From Streptomyces xiamenensis (GTDB lineage Bacteria; Actinomycetota; Actinomycetes; Streptomycetales; Streptomycetaceae), in the NCBI RefSeq assembly GCF_000993785.3, contig NZ_CP009922.3, positions 1-64,000 of the forward strand: 64,000 nt of DNA, in the 5' to 3' direction. The notes under the pieces are model-generated. The model searched no databases. It was given only the letters and a program-made list of their open reading frames with translations, and was not told where the DNA came from. This document shows, one piece after another, positions 16,386 through 24,757 of this stretch (its first letter is position 1; each line of letters begins with the position of its first letter). Both the position numbers and the translations under genes were made by a program.

Positions 16386-19300
16386 TGGAGCGTTCGCGGG
16401 ACGGCGAGACGGAGCTGGACCGGCGGATCTTGCCGAAGGTCATCGTCTGCGCGGCGGCGGTCTCGCAGCTGCACTTTCCGGTTCGGGCCACGGACGGCAG
16501 CGCAGGCACTGATCTGAAGCGGGTCGCTTTCCTGCTCACCGGCCAGTACGACGCCTGGTCCGAATACCCGCTCCTGACAGTCGGCGAACAGCGGCGGATC
16601 AGCCTCATGCTGCGCCAGCGCCCCAACCGGCTGAGCAACACGGAGTCCTTTCGCACGGATGCCGAGCGGTTCCTGGCCACAGGCGCGGTGAGTGAGTTTG
16701 TGCTGCAGGACGGCGGCGTGCTCGCGGCCCGGCACGGTCTGCCGCCGCAGGAGCTGGCCGACATTCTGCTGGAGGAGATCAGCCGGATCCGGGCTGAGAA
16801 CAGCCGTGCGCTTCCCGTAGCTGGACCAGGCGAGTACGTGACCACGCTGCGGGTGCCGATGGCCGGCCAGGACCACACCTGGGCGGTCCAGGCTCACTAC
16901 ACGCTGGAGGAGCGGCACAAAGCGCCGGAGCCGGACCCGGTCCTCGTGCGCACTTCGCCGGCAGCCGTGCAGCTTGGCCTCAAGAAGAAGGAGTTCCTCG
17001 CACTCAACAAGGACCTGGACGAGCGTGCGGGCGAGACGTTCCGCATGGAGTCACTCGAGCCGCTCTTCGACCAGTTGCGGACCGGTGACGGTGAGCACGT
17101 CGATGACGTGCTGAGTCTGTGCGCCGGAAACCTGCGGGTGTTACAAGCTCCGACCGGGTTCGGCAAGAGCGTGCTGATGCGCAGTCTGGGGTCCTGGGCA
17201 CAGGAGGAGGGCGTGACGCTGGGCCTTGCCGTTCCCACCACCGCGGCGGCGCTGAAACTGGCTTACGGCATCGAGAAGGACCTGCGGTCACGCCGAGTCG
17301 CCCAGCCCGAGCGGCTCGTCGTTCCGCTGATGTCGCCACACAGCATGATGGCGGCCCTGGACCAGGCCGCCGCCGAATCCCGCCCTGACCGGGCCTTCAT
17401 CAAGTGGGCGGAGGAACGCCTCGGGTACGGCTGTGCGTTGCCGTCCCTGGCCACCGTCGACGGTGAGGTGGACGCGTGGGTCCCCGGTCATGAGGACTGC
17501 GTGTCGCTGGTCCCGTACCGGCCGGCGAGCACGCCCGGCCAGGGCAGGGGTGCCAAGTCCCACACACCGGGAACCTGTGCATGCCCGTTCCGCGAGGTGT
17601 GTGGGAAGTACCGTCTGGTGCGGCAGGCGTGCACGGCGCAGATCATCGTCACCACGCATGCGAACCTCTACCAGGGGCATCTGCACATCCCGGTCCAGGT
17701 GGATTCCGGCGCGGTAATCGAACGGATGACCGTGGAGGAGCTCATCCTGCGTCGATGCCAGTTCACTGCCATCGACGAGGTCGACGCCTTCCAATCCTTT
17801 GTACTGGGGAGATCCGGGCGGGGGTTCACTCTGGCCTGGGGCAACCGTCAGGACCAGCGTCCGCTGCTCACCCTCGACGGCCAGTTCATCCAGGCGTTCG
17901 GGCGAGTCCGTCCGGCGCTGGACGAGAGCATGCGCAACACCCTGGCGCGCACCCGCTGGCTCGCCGAGACCTACACCAGCCACCTGGCCCACGGAACCCT
18001 CGGCCCCAGCGACCGGCCGCCGGATAAGAAGAGACGCACACGCGGTCCCCAGACCTCGGGGCGCCCGGCACAGGAGAGGCGATGGGTCCTCCCGCAGCGC
18101 TGGGACGGCTGGATCAGCACCCAGCTGCGCGCCCTCCTCGCCAACGACACCCAACAGATCACCTCCCAGGAACGCGACTACTCCCCGGACCCCAACGAGC
18201 GCAAGCTGTTCGCCGACCTGTACGAACGCAAGATCAAATTGACGGCGCTGCCCGAGCATCTGCACCCGGTCGCCGAACTCATGCGCGAGGTGATTGACCA
18301 AGACGCGGACACCGGGTCCCTGGCACACGTCCGCCGGACGCTGGAGCAGCAACTCGCCCCATGGGTGCCCAACCAGCAGGTACGGGCCGACGTCCTGGAC
18401 CGGATGCTGCGCCGGGCCTTCCTCGAGCCACTGCGGGTCCGGCTGTACCGCTTCGTGCACAACGCGCAGCAGCTCAAGCTGGCCGGCGTGGAAGCCGCCC
18501 GCGACATCGCTGACGTACTGGGGCCGTTCAGCGCGTGGCGAGCCATCCCGCACGGCCCACAAGGCAGGTTGATGTTCGCCTTCACCGAGGACGTCAGGCC
18601 CGGGGCTCCGGAGGACACTCGGCTGAGCGTCGCGGCGTTCGGCGGCGACCCGCACACCTACGTCACCACACTCGGGCAGATCACCGCCCTGGCCCACAGC
18701 GGCCATCAGCGCGTCCTACTGGGGCTGTCCGCCACGGCGTACGCGCCCGGTGCGCATCGCCATCACATCCATACGGTGCCCACCTGGTGGGTGCCCGACG
18801 ATGTGGATCACGGGGTGAGTGTCGAGGCGGAGCTCTTCCCCGGACTGGGCGAGGAGATGTTGCGGATCTCCGGGCTGACGGGAAAGAACCGTGCCGAGGC
18901 GACCGAGCTCCTGGGGCGTCGCATGTGGCCCCGGCTGCGCGGAGAGCTCCAGGATCTCGGGCGTCCGGGCAAGCGTCGCGTCCAGGACTCGGTCCTGCTC
19001 GTCACCACCTCGTACGCCAGCTGCCTGCACCTGCGTGACGGGCTCCTGGCCGCGGGCGCGGAACCGGGGCTGATCGCGGTCGCCGTCCGCCCGCGACCGG
19101 ACGACGAGCCGACCGCTCGCTGTGACGAGACCGGAGAGGCGCTCTGGCACGAAATCCCAGGTGACCAGTTGGAGTCGTTCACCCGGCTGCCCAAGGCTCG
19201 GATCCTGATCGCGCCGCTGGGCCGGGCAGAGCGCGGCCTGAACATCCTCGCCCCGCAGTCCAACAAGTCCGCGATCGGCTCGATCTGGCTCGCCATCCGG

Positions 19301-19750
19301 CCCGTCCCGCTGATCGACGAACCGGCCGAACTCCTCGCCCACGTCGGCTCCCGCGCCCTGGACGAGAAGGAAGCCAGCGACGAGCCCTGGATGGAGCTGG
19401 AGCGCCGCGGCAGCGTCGCCGGCGGCTACTTCGAGACGCTGGTCACCAGCGAACGCTACTTCCGCACCCTCCCACCCCGGGCGAAACGAGCCATCGCCGC
19501 CGAACTCATCATCAGCCTCGTCCAGCTCGTCGGGCGAGCCCGGCGCGGAGGCACACCAGGCCGCATCAAGCTCGTCGATGCCGCCTTCCTCGACGCCAGC
19601 GGCAACTCCGACCTGCCCCACCTCATCCGCGAACTGCGCGATCAGTGGGCAAGGACCGGGGAACTGTCACGCATGCGTCACTACTACGGGACGACCCTGG
19701 CCGCCTTCTTCCAGTTTGCCGACCGCCACACCCGAAAGACCACCCGATGA
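16382..19750 (+). CDS. PIWI-RE system DinG/XPD-like helicase
   Basis: 1122 residues. After a ~240-residue N-terminal region comes a superfamily-2 helicase core: Walker A LQAPTGFGKSVLM (about residue 255) and DEVDAF as the DEAH-box equivalent. A cysteine cluster between them (CACPFREVCGKY followed by QAC) resembles the Fe-S insertion of XPD/DinG helicases. The C-terminal motifs include LLGLSATAY and LVQLVGRARRGG (motif VI arginines). It is co-translated with the REase upstream and the PIWI protein downstream through ATGA overlaps. In the PIWI-RE three-gene module the helicase is predicted to unwind duplex or R-loop targets. The family assignment is firm; activity has not been shown for this protein. 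Confidence 0.82.
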   Translation: MMERSRDGETELDRRILPKVIVCAAAVSQLHFPVRATDGSAGTDLKRVAFLLTGQYDAWSEYPLLTVGEQRRISLMLRQRPNRLSNTESFRTDAERFLATGAVSEFVLQDGGVLAARHGLPPQELADILLEEISRIRAENSRALPVAGPGEYVTTLRVPMAGQDHTWAVQAHYTLEERHKAPEPDPVLVRTSPAAVQLGLKKKEFLALNKDLDERAGETFRMESLEPLFDQLRTGDGEHVDDVLSLCAGNLRVLQAPTGFGKSVLMRSLGSWAQEEGVTLGLAVPTTAAALKLAYGIEKDLRSRRVAQPERLVVPLMSPHSMMAALDQAAAESRPDRAFIKWAEERLGYGCALPSLATVDGEVDAWVPGHEDCVSLVPYRPASTPGQGRGAKSHTPGTCACPFREVCGKYRLVRQACTAQIIVTTHANLYQGHLHIPVQVDSGAVIERMTVEELILRRCQFTAIDEVDAFQSFVLGRSGRGFTLAWGNRQDQRPLLTLDGQFIQAFGRVRPALDESMRNTLARTRWLAETYTSHLAHGTLGPSDRPPDKKRRTRGPQTSGRPAQERRWVLPQRWDGWISTQLRALLANDTQQITSQERDYSPDPNERKLFADLYERKIKLTALPEHLHPVAELMREVIDQDADTGSLAHVRRTLEQQLAPWVPNQQVRADVLDRMLRRAFLEPLRVRLYRFVHNAQQLKLAGVEAARDIADVLGPFSAWRAIPHGPQGRLMFAFTEDVRPGAPEDTRLSVAAFGGDPHTYVTTLGQITALAHSGHQRVLLGLSATAYAPGAHRHHIHTVPTWWVPDDVDHGVSVEAELFPGLGEEMLRISGLTGKNRAEATELLGRRMWPRLRGELQDLGRPGKRRVQDSVLLVTTSYASCLHLRDGLLAAGAEPGLIAVAVRPRPDDEPTARCDETGEALWHEIPGDQLESFTRLPKARILIAPLGRAERGLNILAPQSNKSAIGSIWLAIRPVPLIDEPAELLAHVGSRALDEKEASDEPWMELERRGSVAGGYFETLVTSERYFRTLPPRAKRAIAAELIISLVQLVGRARRGGTPGRIKLVDAAFLDASGNSDLPHLIRELRDQWARTGELSRMRHYYGTTLAAFFQFADRHTRKTTR

Positions 19751-22359
19751 TCAGCACCCTGGCCTTCCTCTTCCCGCACACCGCTCTCGGCAAGATCACG
19801 CTCTACCCCCTCAGCCGCGAGTTCGGCGAGGCGTGGAGCCGCCTGCCCACCTACGGGGACGCCAAGAACGGCAAACAGCGCCGGCCCCCCTACGCAGGAC
19901 TGGCTTCCGCGCTGAGCGCAGCCTCGGGCCAGCCCGTCGTCCTCATGCCCCACAGCTATGAACCCGTCGACGACGACCTCGCCCACCCCGCCGTCGCCGT
20001 CACCACCCAACCGTTCGACCAGTGGACCCTCACCACAGCGGTCAGCGCATGGGAGCGCTGCGTACGCAAGGGTGACAACGTCAACACCCTCGCACCGCTC
20101 CTGGCCGAGGCCGAGGTCGAGCGCCCCGCTCTCTCCTCCTACGTCCGCGGCTCCGAGGACGGCACCCCGCACGCACCCGGCTGGTTCTACCGCGTCGCGG
20201 CCTGGAACTTCGCAGCGCGCCTGGCCCGCAACACCCTGCCCCTCCCAGGCGGTTCCCGCAGACGCCACATCCGCTGGCGGATGGACACCCAGGGCAGCCT
20301 CATCAGCTGGGACGACGTCACCGTACGGTCGACCAAAAGTCCCAGGCGAACCGGATACGCCCTCCACAAACTGGACTTCCGCGTCGTCACCCAGCCCGGC
20401 GAACCGCATTTCGCCCTTCATGTGCTGCCCACCTTCAGCCGCCTGGCCACCCACTGGGCCAGCACCCGCACCGCCTTCGTCGAGCACGCCTCGAACAAGG
20501 ACACGCTGCTGCGAATGCCCATCGGCCACACCAAGAACGGAGACGGCCAATGGGTGCCCTACGCCCGCAACTACGCCGCCGAAGTCCTCGAAGCCTGCGG
20601 CATGGAGTTCGCAACCTGGCCCACCAACGAAGATCTGGCGGCGCTCCGCGGCCAGATGCGCACTCTCGTCCCAGCCCCCACCACCCACGTGCTCGGCAAA
20701 GGCGTCGGCACCCGCTTCAACAAGATCCTCGCCGACCACATCAAGGAGACCATCAAACGGCCCACGATCACCCAGGTCACCTTCGACCCCACACCGACCG
20801 CGCTCACCCGCCCGACCAAAGGCTCCATCACCCGCGAGGAACTCGACCACGCGCTCACCGCGACCGGCCATGACACCGTCCGCATCATCGCCTTCTACAA
20901 CGATGGAACCACCCGGCGCAGAATGGCCGACGCCCTCGCCCCCTACACCGACACCCCCCACCAGCCGCTCGACTGCAGCGACTACACCGACCACCGCGTG
21001 AGCGGACGTCTCCTGGTCCGCTTCCACCGCCTGCGCGCCATCGACCGCCCCGACCAGGTCGACTGGGAGAGCGAGCTCGAATTCCTCGACCAGTTCGACG
21101 ACGAAGCCCTCAACGGCGCCTGGGTCGAGACCATCTGGAACCCCAAGCCCACCAAACGTGAACGAGAAGCAGGCCAGCACCGCCACGACCACAAACGCGA
21201 TCTGCGCCGCGCCCTGTATGAGCGCAATATGGTCTCCCAGTTCCTCGCCCGCCAGCCAGAGCCCGAACCGGACGACGAGCCAGAACCTGTCACCGAAGCG
21301 ATCGTCGGAGAAGAAGCCGAAACCGAAGCCGACACCCCCAAGGACTACAAGGCAGTCAATGCCCTGCGCGATCTCCTGTTCCGGCTCGGCTGCGTCGACG
21401 ACCGTCTCCGCCACGTCACCAACCTGTCGGACGAACCCATCCTGGTCGGCATCCACCTACGACAACAGCGCATCAGCAATCGCCGCCCCGGCGCCGCCGA
21501 CCGCACCCAGATGGTCGAAGTCCTCACCGCCCTCCACACGAGCGACGACCCCGCCGTGCCCTGGCACCTGACCTCCTACGACCACAACAGGCACGACTGG
21601 CTCCCCCAAGCGGCAGCGGAAGCGGCCTTCGGCCGGGGCACCATCGGCCGCAACGGCCACGCCCGCCACGAAGAGGGCGCCCTCCTCGCCCGTCAGCACA
21701 TCGAGTCGGCACTCAAGGTCCTGCCCTGCGACCGACCACTGATCATCCTCGTGGACACAGAAGCCTGCCGCACCATCTGGCCCGGCCTCCAGAACGTCCG
21801 CCTCGGCAACGGACCCCTGCCCGGAGATGACCTGCGCTCCCCCACCCGACCCGTCGCCGTGGTCGCCATCAACACCTCCTACGGCGAAGTCCCCACCCCG
21901 GTAGAAAACACCGCCAGCCCCCGCAAGAACCCCAAGCGCCCCCCCAAACCCAAGGACCTCCTCTACCGGCGCACCACCAGCACCGGCACCACCAGCTGGT
22001 ACATCGCCCAGGCCTCACGCACCTACGAAGGCTACGGCCAGGAAGGCAGCATCGGCGGCCTCCACACCCGCTTCACCCTCCCCCAGGACGACTGGGCCCT
22101 CCAGCGCAAGGACTGGCACAGCTTCACCGCCACCCAGATCTCCGTCCCCCACCCGGGAACCTGGGATCCGGAGCAGCTCGCCGGGGTCGCAGCCCAGTTG
22201 TGTCACCAGTCCCTGGCCTGGGACGCACGCACCCGCCACCCCGTCCCCCTCCACATCGCCGCCGCCATGGACCGCGCACACCCCGAATACCGCGGCCCCA
22301 GCATCGAACCCCTCGCCGCAGCGGCAGGCGACGAAGGGGAAATCCAGCCCACTTCTTAA
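19747..22359 (+). CDS. pPIWI_RE protein (MID-PIWI fold)
   Basis: 870 residues from ATG 19747, which overlaps the helicase stop; upstream codons in this frame lie inside the helicase. The N-terminal part (ISTLAFLFPHTALGKITLY...) corresponds to the pPIWI_RE X/Y-type region. The middle has an acidic linker (EPEPDDEPEPVTEAIVGEEA). The C-terminal half shows the RNase H/PIWI-like layout with DRPLIILVDTEACRTIWPGL and SRTYEGYGQEGSIGGLHTRF, followed by WHSFTATQISVPHPGTWDP. The family lacks the usual Argonaute catalytic tetrad and is named for conserved Arg and Glu. It is proposed to bind nucleic-acid guides or R-loops and to direct the helicase and REase. Third gene of the operon. Confidence 0.8.
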   Translation: MISTLAFLFPHTALGKITLYPLSREFGEAWSRLPTYGDAKNGKQRRPPYAGLASALSAASGQPVVLMPHSYEPVDDDLAHPAVAVTTQPFDQWTLTTAVSAWERCVRKGDNVNTLAPLLAEAEVERPALSSYVRGSEDGTPHAPGWFYRVAAWNFAARLARNTLPLPGGSRRRHIRWRMDTQGSLISWDDVTVRSTKSPRRTGYALHKLDFRVVTQPGEPHFALHVLPTFSRLATHWASTRTAFVEHASNKDTLLRMPIGHTKNGDGQWVPYARNYAAEVLEACGMEFATWPTNEDLAALRGQMRTLVPAPTTHVLGKGVGTRFNKILADHIKETIKRPTITQVTFDPTPTALTRPTKGSITREELDHALTATGHDTVRIIAFYNDGTTRRRMADALAPYTDTPHQPLDCSDYTDHRVSGRLLVRFHRLRAIDRPDQVDWESELEFLDQFDDEALNGAWVETIWNPKPTKREREAGQHRHDHKRDLRRALYERNMVSQFLARQPEPEPDDEPEPVTEAIVGEEAETEADTPKDYKAVNALRDLLFRLGCVDDRLRHVTNLSDEPILVGIHLRQQRISNRRPGAADRTQMVEVLTALHTSDDPAVPWHLTSYDHNRHDWLPQAAAEAAFGRGTIGRNGHARHEEGALLARQHIESALKVLPCDRPLIILVDTEACRTIWPGLQNVRLGNGPLPGDDLRSPTRPVAVVAINTSYGEVPTPVENTASPRKNPKRPPKPKDLLYRRTTSTGTTSWYIAQASRTYEGYGQEGSIGGLHTRFTLPQDDWALQRKDWHSFTATQISVPHPGTWDPEQLAGVAAQLCHQSLAWDARTRHPVPLHIAAAMDRAHPEYRGPSIEPLAAAAGDEGEIQPTS

Positions 22360-22532
22360 GCCTTCGACCTGTGCTACCTGACTCACGTAAGCATGCGGAT
22401 GGCTGGGATGACAGGGCACATGATCTTGGCACTTTCCGGAAACTAACAAGACTCTGCTGCACGTCCGCGAAACCGACCGCACGGTGAACAAAGGCTGCCG
22501 GCAGCGACGGAGGCAGCCCTCCGTTGATGGGT

Positions 22533-22712
22533 TCATACCCGCTTCCATGCGTCGCGGAAGCTCCCCTCAGCTTCCCTGATCGAGGGGACACGGTCGGCGT
22601 GGATGACGCGGCATGCCGTCAGCTCGACATCGCGCAGCCACGATCGCATCACGCCGCAGGCCTCGCCGAATCCGTCCACGGCCACCCCGGTGATCGAGAG
22701 CGCTGCCTGCAT
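22533..22712 (-). CDS. Small ORF, unknown
   Basis: 59 codons from ATG 22712: MQAALSITGVAVDGFGEACG, then VMRSWLRDVELTACRVIHAD and a basic C-terminus ending WKRV. Composition is natural. No ribosome site is obvious and no family is recognised. The 15-bp hairpin at 22730-22774 lies just upstream, and a second minus-strand frame (22781-22951) ends before that. It may be a true small gene or the tail of a lost one. Confidence 0.4.
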   Translation of the reverse strand: MQAALSITGVAVDGFGEACGVMRSWLRDVELTACRVIHADRVPSIREAEGSFRDAWKRV

Positions 22713-22729
22713 TGCCGCTCTGAAGCAAA

Positions 22730-22774
22730 GCTCCGGTCCGGCGCGATCCCTTTCCGGGTGCGCCGGACCGGAGC
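22730..22774 (-). terminator. 15-bp perfect hairpin
   Basis: GCTCCGGTCCGGCGC (22730-22744) and its exact complement (22760-22774) flank a 15-nt loop. It lies 6 bp past the stop of the minus-strand frame 22781-22951, where a terminator would be expected. No U tract is seen, which is normal in Streptomyces. Confidence 0.65.
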
Positions 22775-22780
22775 AGGTGA

Positions 22781-22951
22781 TTACTTGGCGGCCAGATCAC
22801 AGACCCTGTTCAAGAGGTCCTGGCGGACACCGCTCTTCACGAGCCCCGCAACGCAACGCGCGTGACCCTCCTTGGTCCCGCCGGAACCAGCGGCGCATGC
22901 GTTGATACGGGCGTCGGTGGGCAGATACCCGTTCTTCATGAGCTCCTGCAC
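22781..22951 (-). pseudogene. Short gene or C-terminal remnant
   Basis: 56 codons from GTG 22951: VQELMKNGYLPTDARINACA, then AGSGGTKEGHARCVAGLVKS and QDLLNRVCDLAAK to a TAA. An in-frame TGA lies shortly upstream. Three cysteines and natural composition suggest real coding. The strong hairpin directly after the stop supports a former 3' end of a gene. Function unknown. Confidence 0.4.
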
Positions 22952-23102
22952 GGACTTATGTCAAGTCACCAGGGCTGACACGTCTCGTCCAACTCGGTCT
23001 GGAGGGGGAGTACTTTGAGGCCGACAGCACGGCTATCATCGTACGGGCGTTCGATTGATGTTGAGCTAGACATGGCGATAGCGGAATCGGGAGACTGTGG
23101 GT

Positions 23103-24284
23103 ATGGCGTCCTCCGCACATGAGGCATCCGCGTCTGCCTTGGGCTATATCTTCCAGGCGCAGCTCGCCCTTCTTGAGCTGCTGCGGGGGCAAGAAGAGCG
23201 CCCTGATGGGGCGATCAGCTTGGAGCTCCACGATGATGTCGCGTGGGATGAGGGGGGCCGGCCAGTTGAGCTGCTGCAGGTTAAGCATCACGTCCGCGGT
23301 GTGCGGTCGCTTGGTGACAAGGACGACGATGTGTGGCGGACCATCCAGTCGTGGATGGACACGCATGCCCCTGGCGACGAGTACGGCCCCGTGCTGACTC
23401 TGGTTACCACGCAGGTGGCCCGTCCGGGCACGGCCATGGCTGCGCTCAAGGCATCCGGTCCATTGCCCGCTCAGGCTCTAGACCTACTCACCGCTGCTGC
23501 TCAGGAGTCGGAGGCCAGGGGGACGAAGGACGCACGGGTGGCCTTTTTGGCCCTTCCGCCGGCTCAGCGCGCCGTCTTCGTCAAGCGGATGCGGGTCATC
23601 GATGGCACGCCGTCCATTGACGACCTCGATGCTCAGGTAAGGATGAAGCTGAGGGCCGTTCTTCCCGACGGGCACGCCGATTCCTTCATGCGGCAGCTGT
23701 GGGCGTGGTGGTACGAGCAGACCGTACACATGCTTCAGAAGCGGCACACCAGTGTCTCTGTGACCCGGCTGATGCAGCGCATCAGCCGCATCCGCGACGA
23801 CTACACCTCTGACAGGCTGCCCACACTGGTGGAGCGCGAGGACTTCACCCCAGAGGCGGAGACCGAGCTGGCCGATGCCTGCTTCGTCCACCAGCTGCAC
23901 TGGGTGGGTGCCAGCCGCCAGCTGAACAAGGCCATGGTGGACTACTACCGCGCCTACACTCAGACCGTGGCCTGGATCGAGGATGACCTGGTCGATCTCG
24001 AGGAACTGGCACGGTTCGAACACAATCTCGTGGACGAATGGGATCGGGAGTTCGATTGGATGCTCGACGACCTGGGCGATGACGCCACGGACCGGGAGCA
24101 GGAGCAGGCCGGAAAGGCATTACTGCGCAAGACCCTGGAACAGACCAGGTACCAGATCCGTGAGGCGTACGACGAGGCGTTCTTCTCTCGGGGCAAGCAT
24201 CACGAACTGGCCGACCGCGGACGGGTGGGATGGCATCCTGACTTCAGGGAACGGGTGGCGAACTTGATCAGGGCACGTGCCTAG
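23103..24284 (+). CDS. ABC-3C system N-terminal component, CAP4-like nuclease
   Basis: 393 residues from ATG 23103 with GGGAGA at good spacing. Near the N-terminus, after GYIFQAQLALLELL, comes ISLELHDDVAW...VELLQVKHH. This is the D...E-x-Q-x-K layout of the restriction-type (CAP4/Mrr-like) dsDNase fold, with K as catalytic lysine. The remaining two thirds are helical (WWYEQTVHMLQKRH, ...RLMQRISRIRDDY) with an acidic stretch near the end (FDWMLDDLGDDATDREQEQ) and match the C-terminal region typical of ABC-three-component system proteins (Krishnan and co-workers 2020). It overlaps the middle component. Predicted role: the effector that cuts DNA when the ABC ATPase senses an invader. Confidence 0.75.
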   Translation: MASSAHEASASALGYIFQAQLALLELLRGQEERPDGAISLELHDDVAWDEGGRPVELLQVKHHVRGVRSLGDKDDDVWRTIQSWMDTHAPGDEYGPVLTLVTTQVARPGTAMAALKASGPLPAQALDLLTAAAQESEARGTKDARVAFLALPPAQRAVFVKRMRVIDGTPSIDDLDAQVRMKLRAVLPDGHADSFMRQLWAWWYEQTVHMLQKRHTSVSVTRLMQRISRIRDDYTSDRLPTLVEREDFTPEAETELADACFVHQLHWVGASRQLNKAMVDYYRAYTQTVAWIEDDLVDLEELARFEHNLVDEWDREFDWMLDDLGDDATDREQEQAGKALLRKTLEQTRYQIREAYDEAFFSRGKHHELADRGRVGWHPDFRERVANLIRARA

Positions 24285-24753
24285 CTGGACACAGCGGCCG
24301 CAGGCCAGCGCCGCCTTCCTGAATCCAGCCCTCGTGGCCGCGGTCACTGCCACGGCGGCACGTGACTACGAGCGGGCTTCCTCCGGCGCGCTGATGCCGT
24401 GGCCGATGGCGTTCGTCGTGGCCCCGCTGGTCCTGCACCGGCCCACCCGGCGAGTGCTGCCCATCTCGACGCGCACTCACCTCGCGAACTGGGTAGCGGC
24501 CCACCCGGTGCTCGTCGCTGGCATGGGCGCCCGCTGCACCTCACTGGCGAGCCCCGTCCGGGAAGGCCTGCGCTTCGGCCTCCGCCACCAGATGCTCACC
24601 ATCGAGCACGGCTTCCTCAAGAGCAGTATTCCGGCAAAGTCCCACCCGCGGGGCGAACTCGCCGACCTGATCAAGGCAGCTTCGTTGATGGGCCGTTGGA
24701 CTTCCAAGTCTGAGCCTTCCACCGTGTTTGCGCTGCTCGGCGTGAGACCCTGA
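24277..24753 (+). CDS. ABC-3C system middle component
   Basis: 158 residues from a GTG start overlapping the end of the upstream gene by 8 nt (GTGCCTAG). The product is mostly helical with a conserved-looking MPWPMAFVVAPLVLHRPTRR and GLRFGLRHQMLTIEHG, followed by a lysine/serine stretch and ADLIKAASLMGRW. Size, position between the nuclease and the DUF3732 ATPase, and this sequence pattern fit the ABC-3C middle component, thought to link sensor ATPase and effector. Its own biochemical role is not known. Confidence 0.75.
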   Translation: MPSWTQRPQASAAFLNPALVAAVTATAARDYERASSGALMPWPMAFVVAPLVLHRPTRRVLPISTRTHLANWVAAHPVLVAGMGARCTSLASPVREGLRFGLRHQMLTIEHGFLKSSIPAKSHPRGELADLIKAASLMGRWTSKSEPSTVFALLGVRP

Positions 24754-24757
24754 ACCG

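Noticed and set aside
17288..21456. Long minus-strand frames antisense to the PIWI-RE genes (e.g. 17288-18706, 19684-21456)
   Set aside because: Composition mirrors the coding strand and motifs lie only on the plus strand, so these are shadows.
15216..22359. Calling the three genes an Argonaute (pAgo) system
   Set aside because: The PIWI protein lacks a visible DEDX tetrad and has the REase plus DinG-like partners of PIWI-RE, a separate family.
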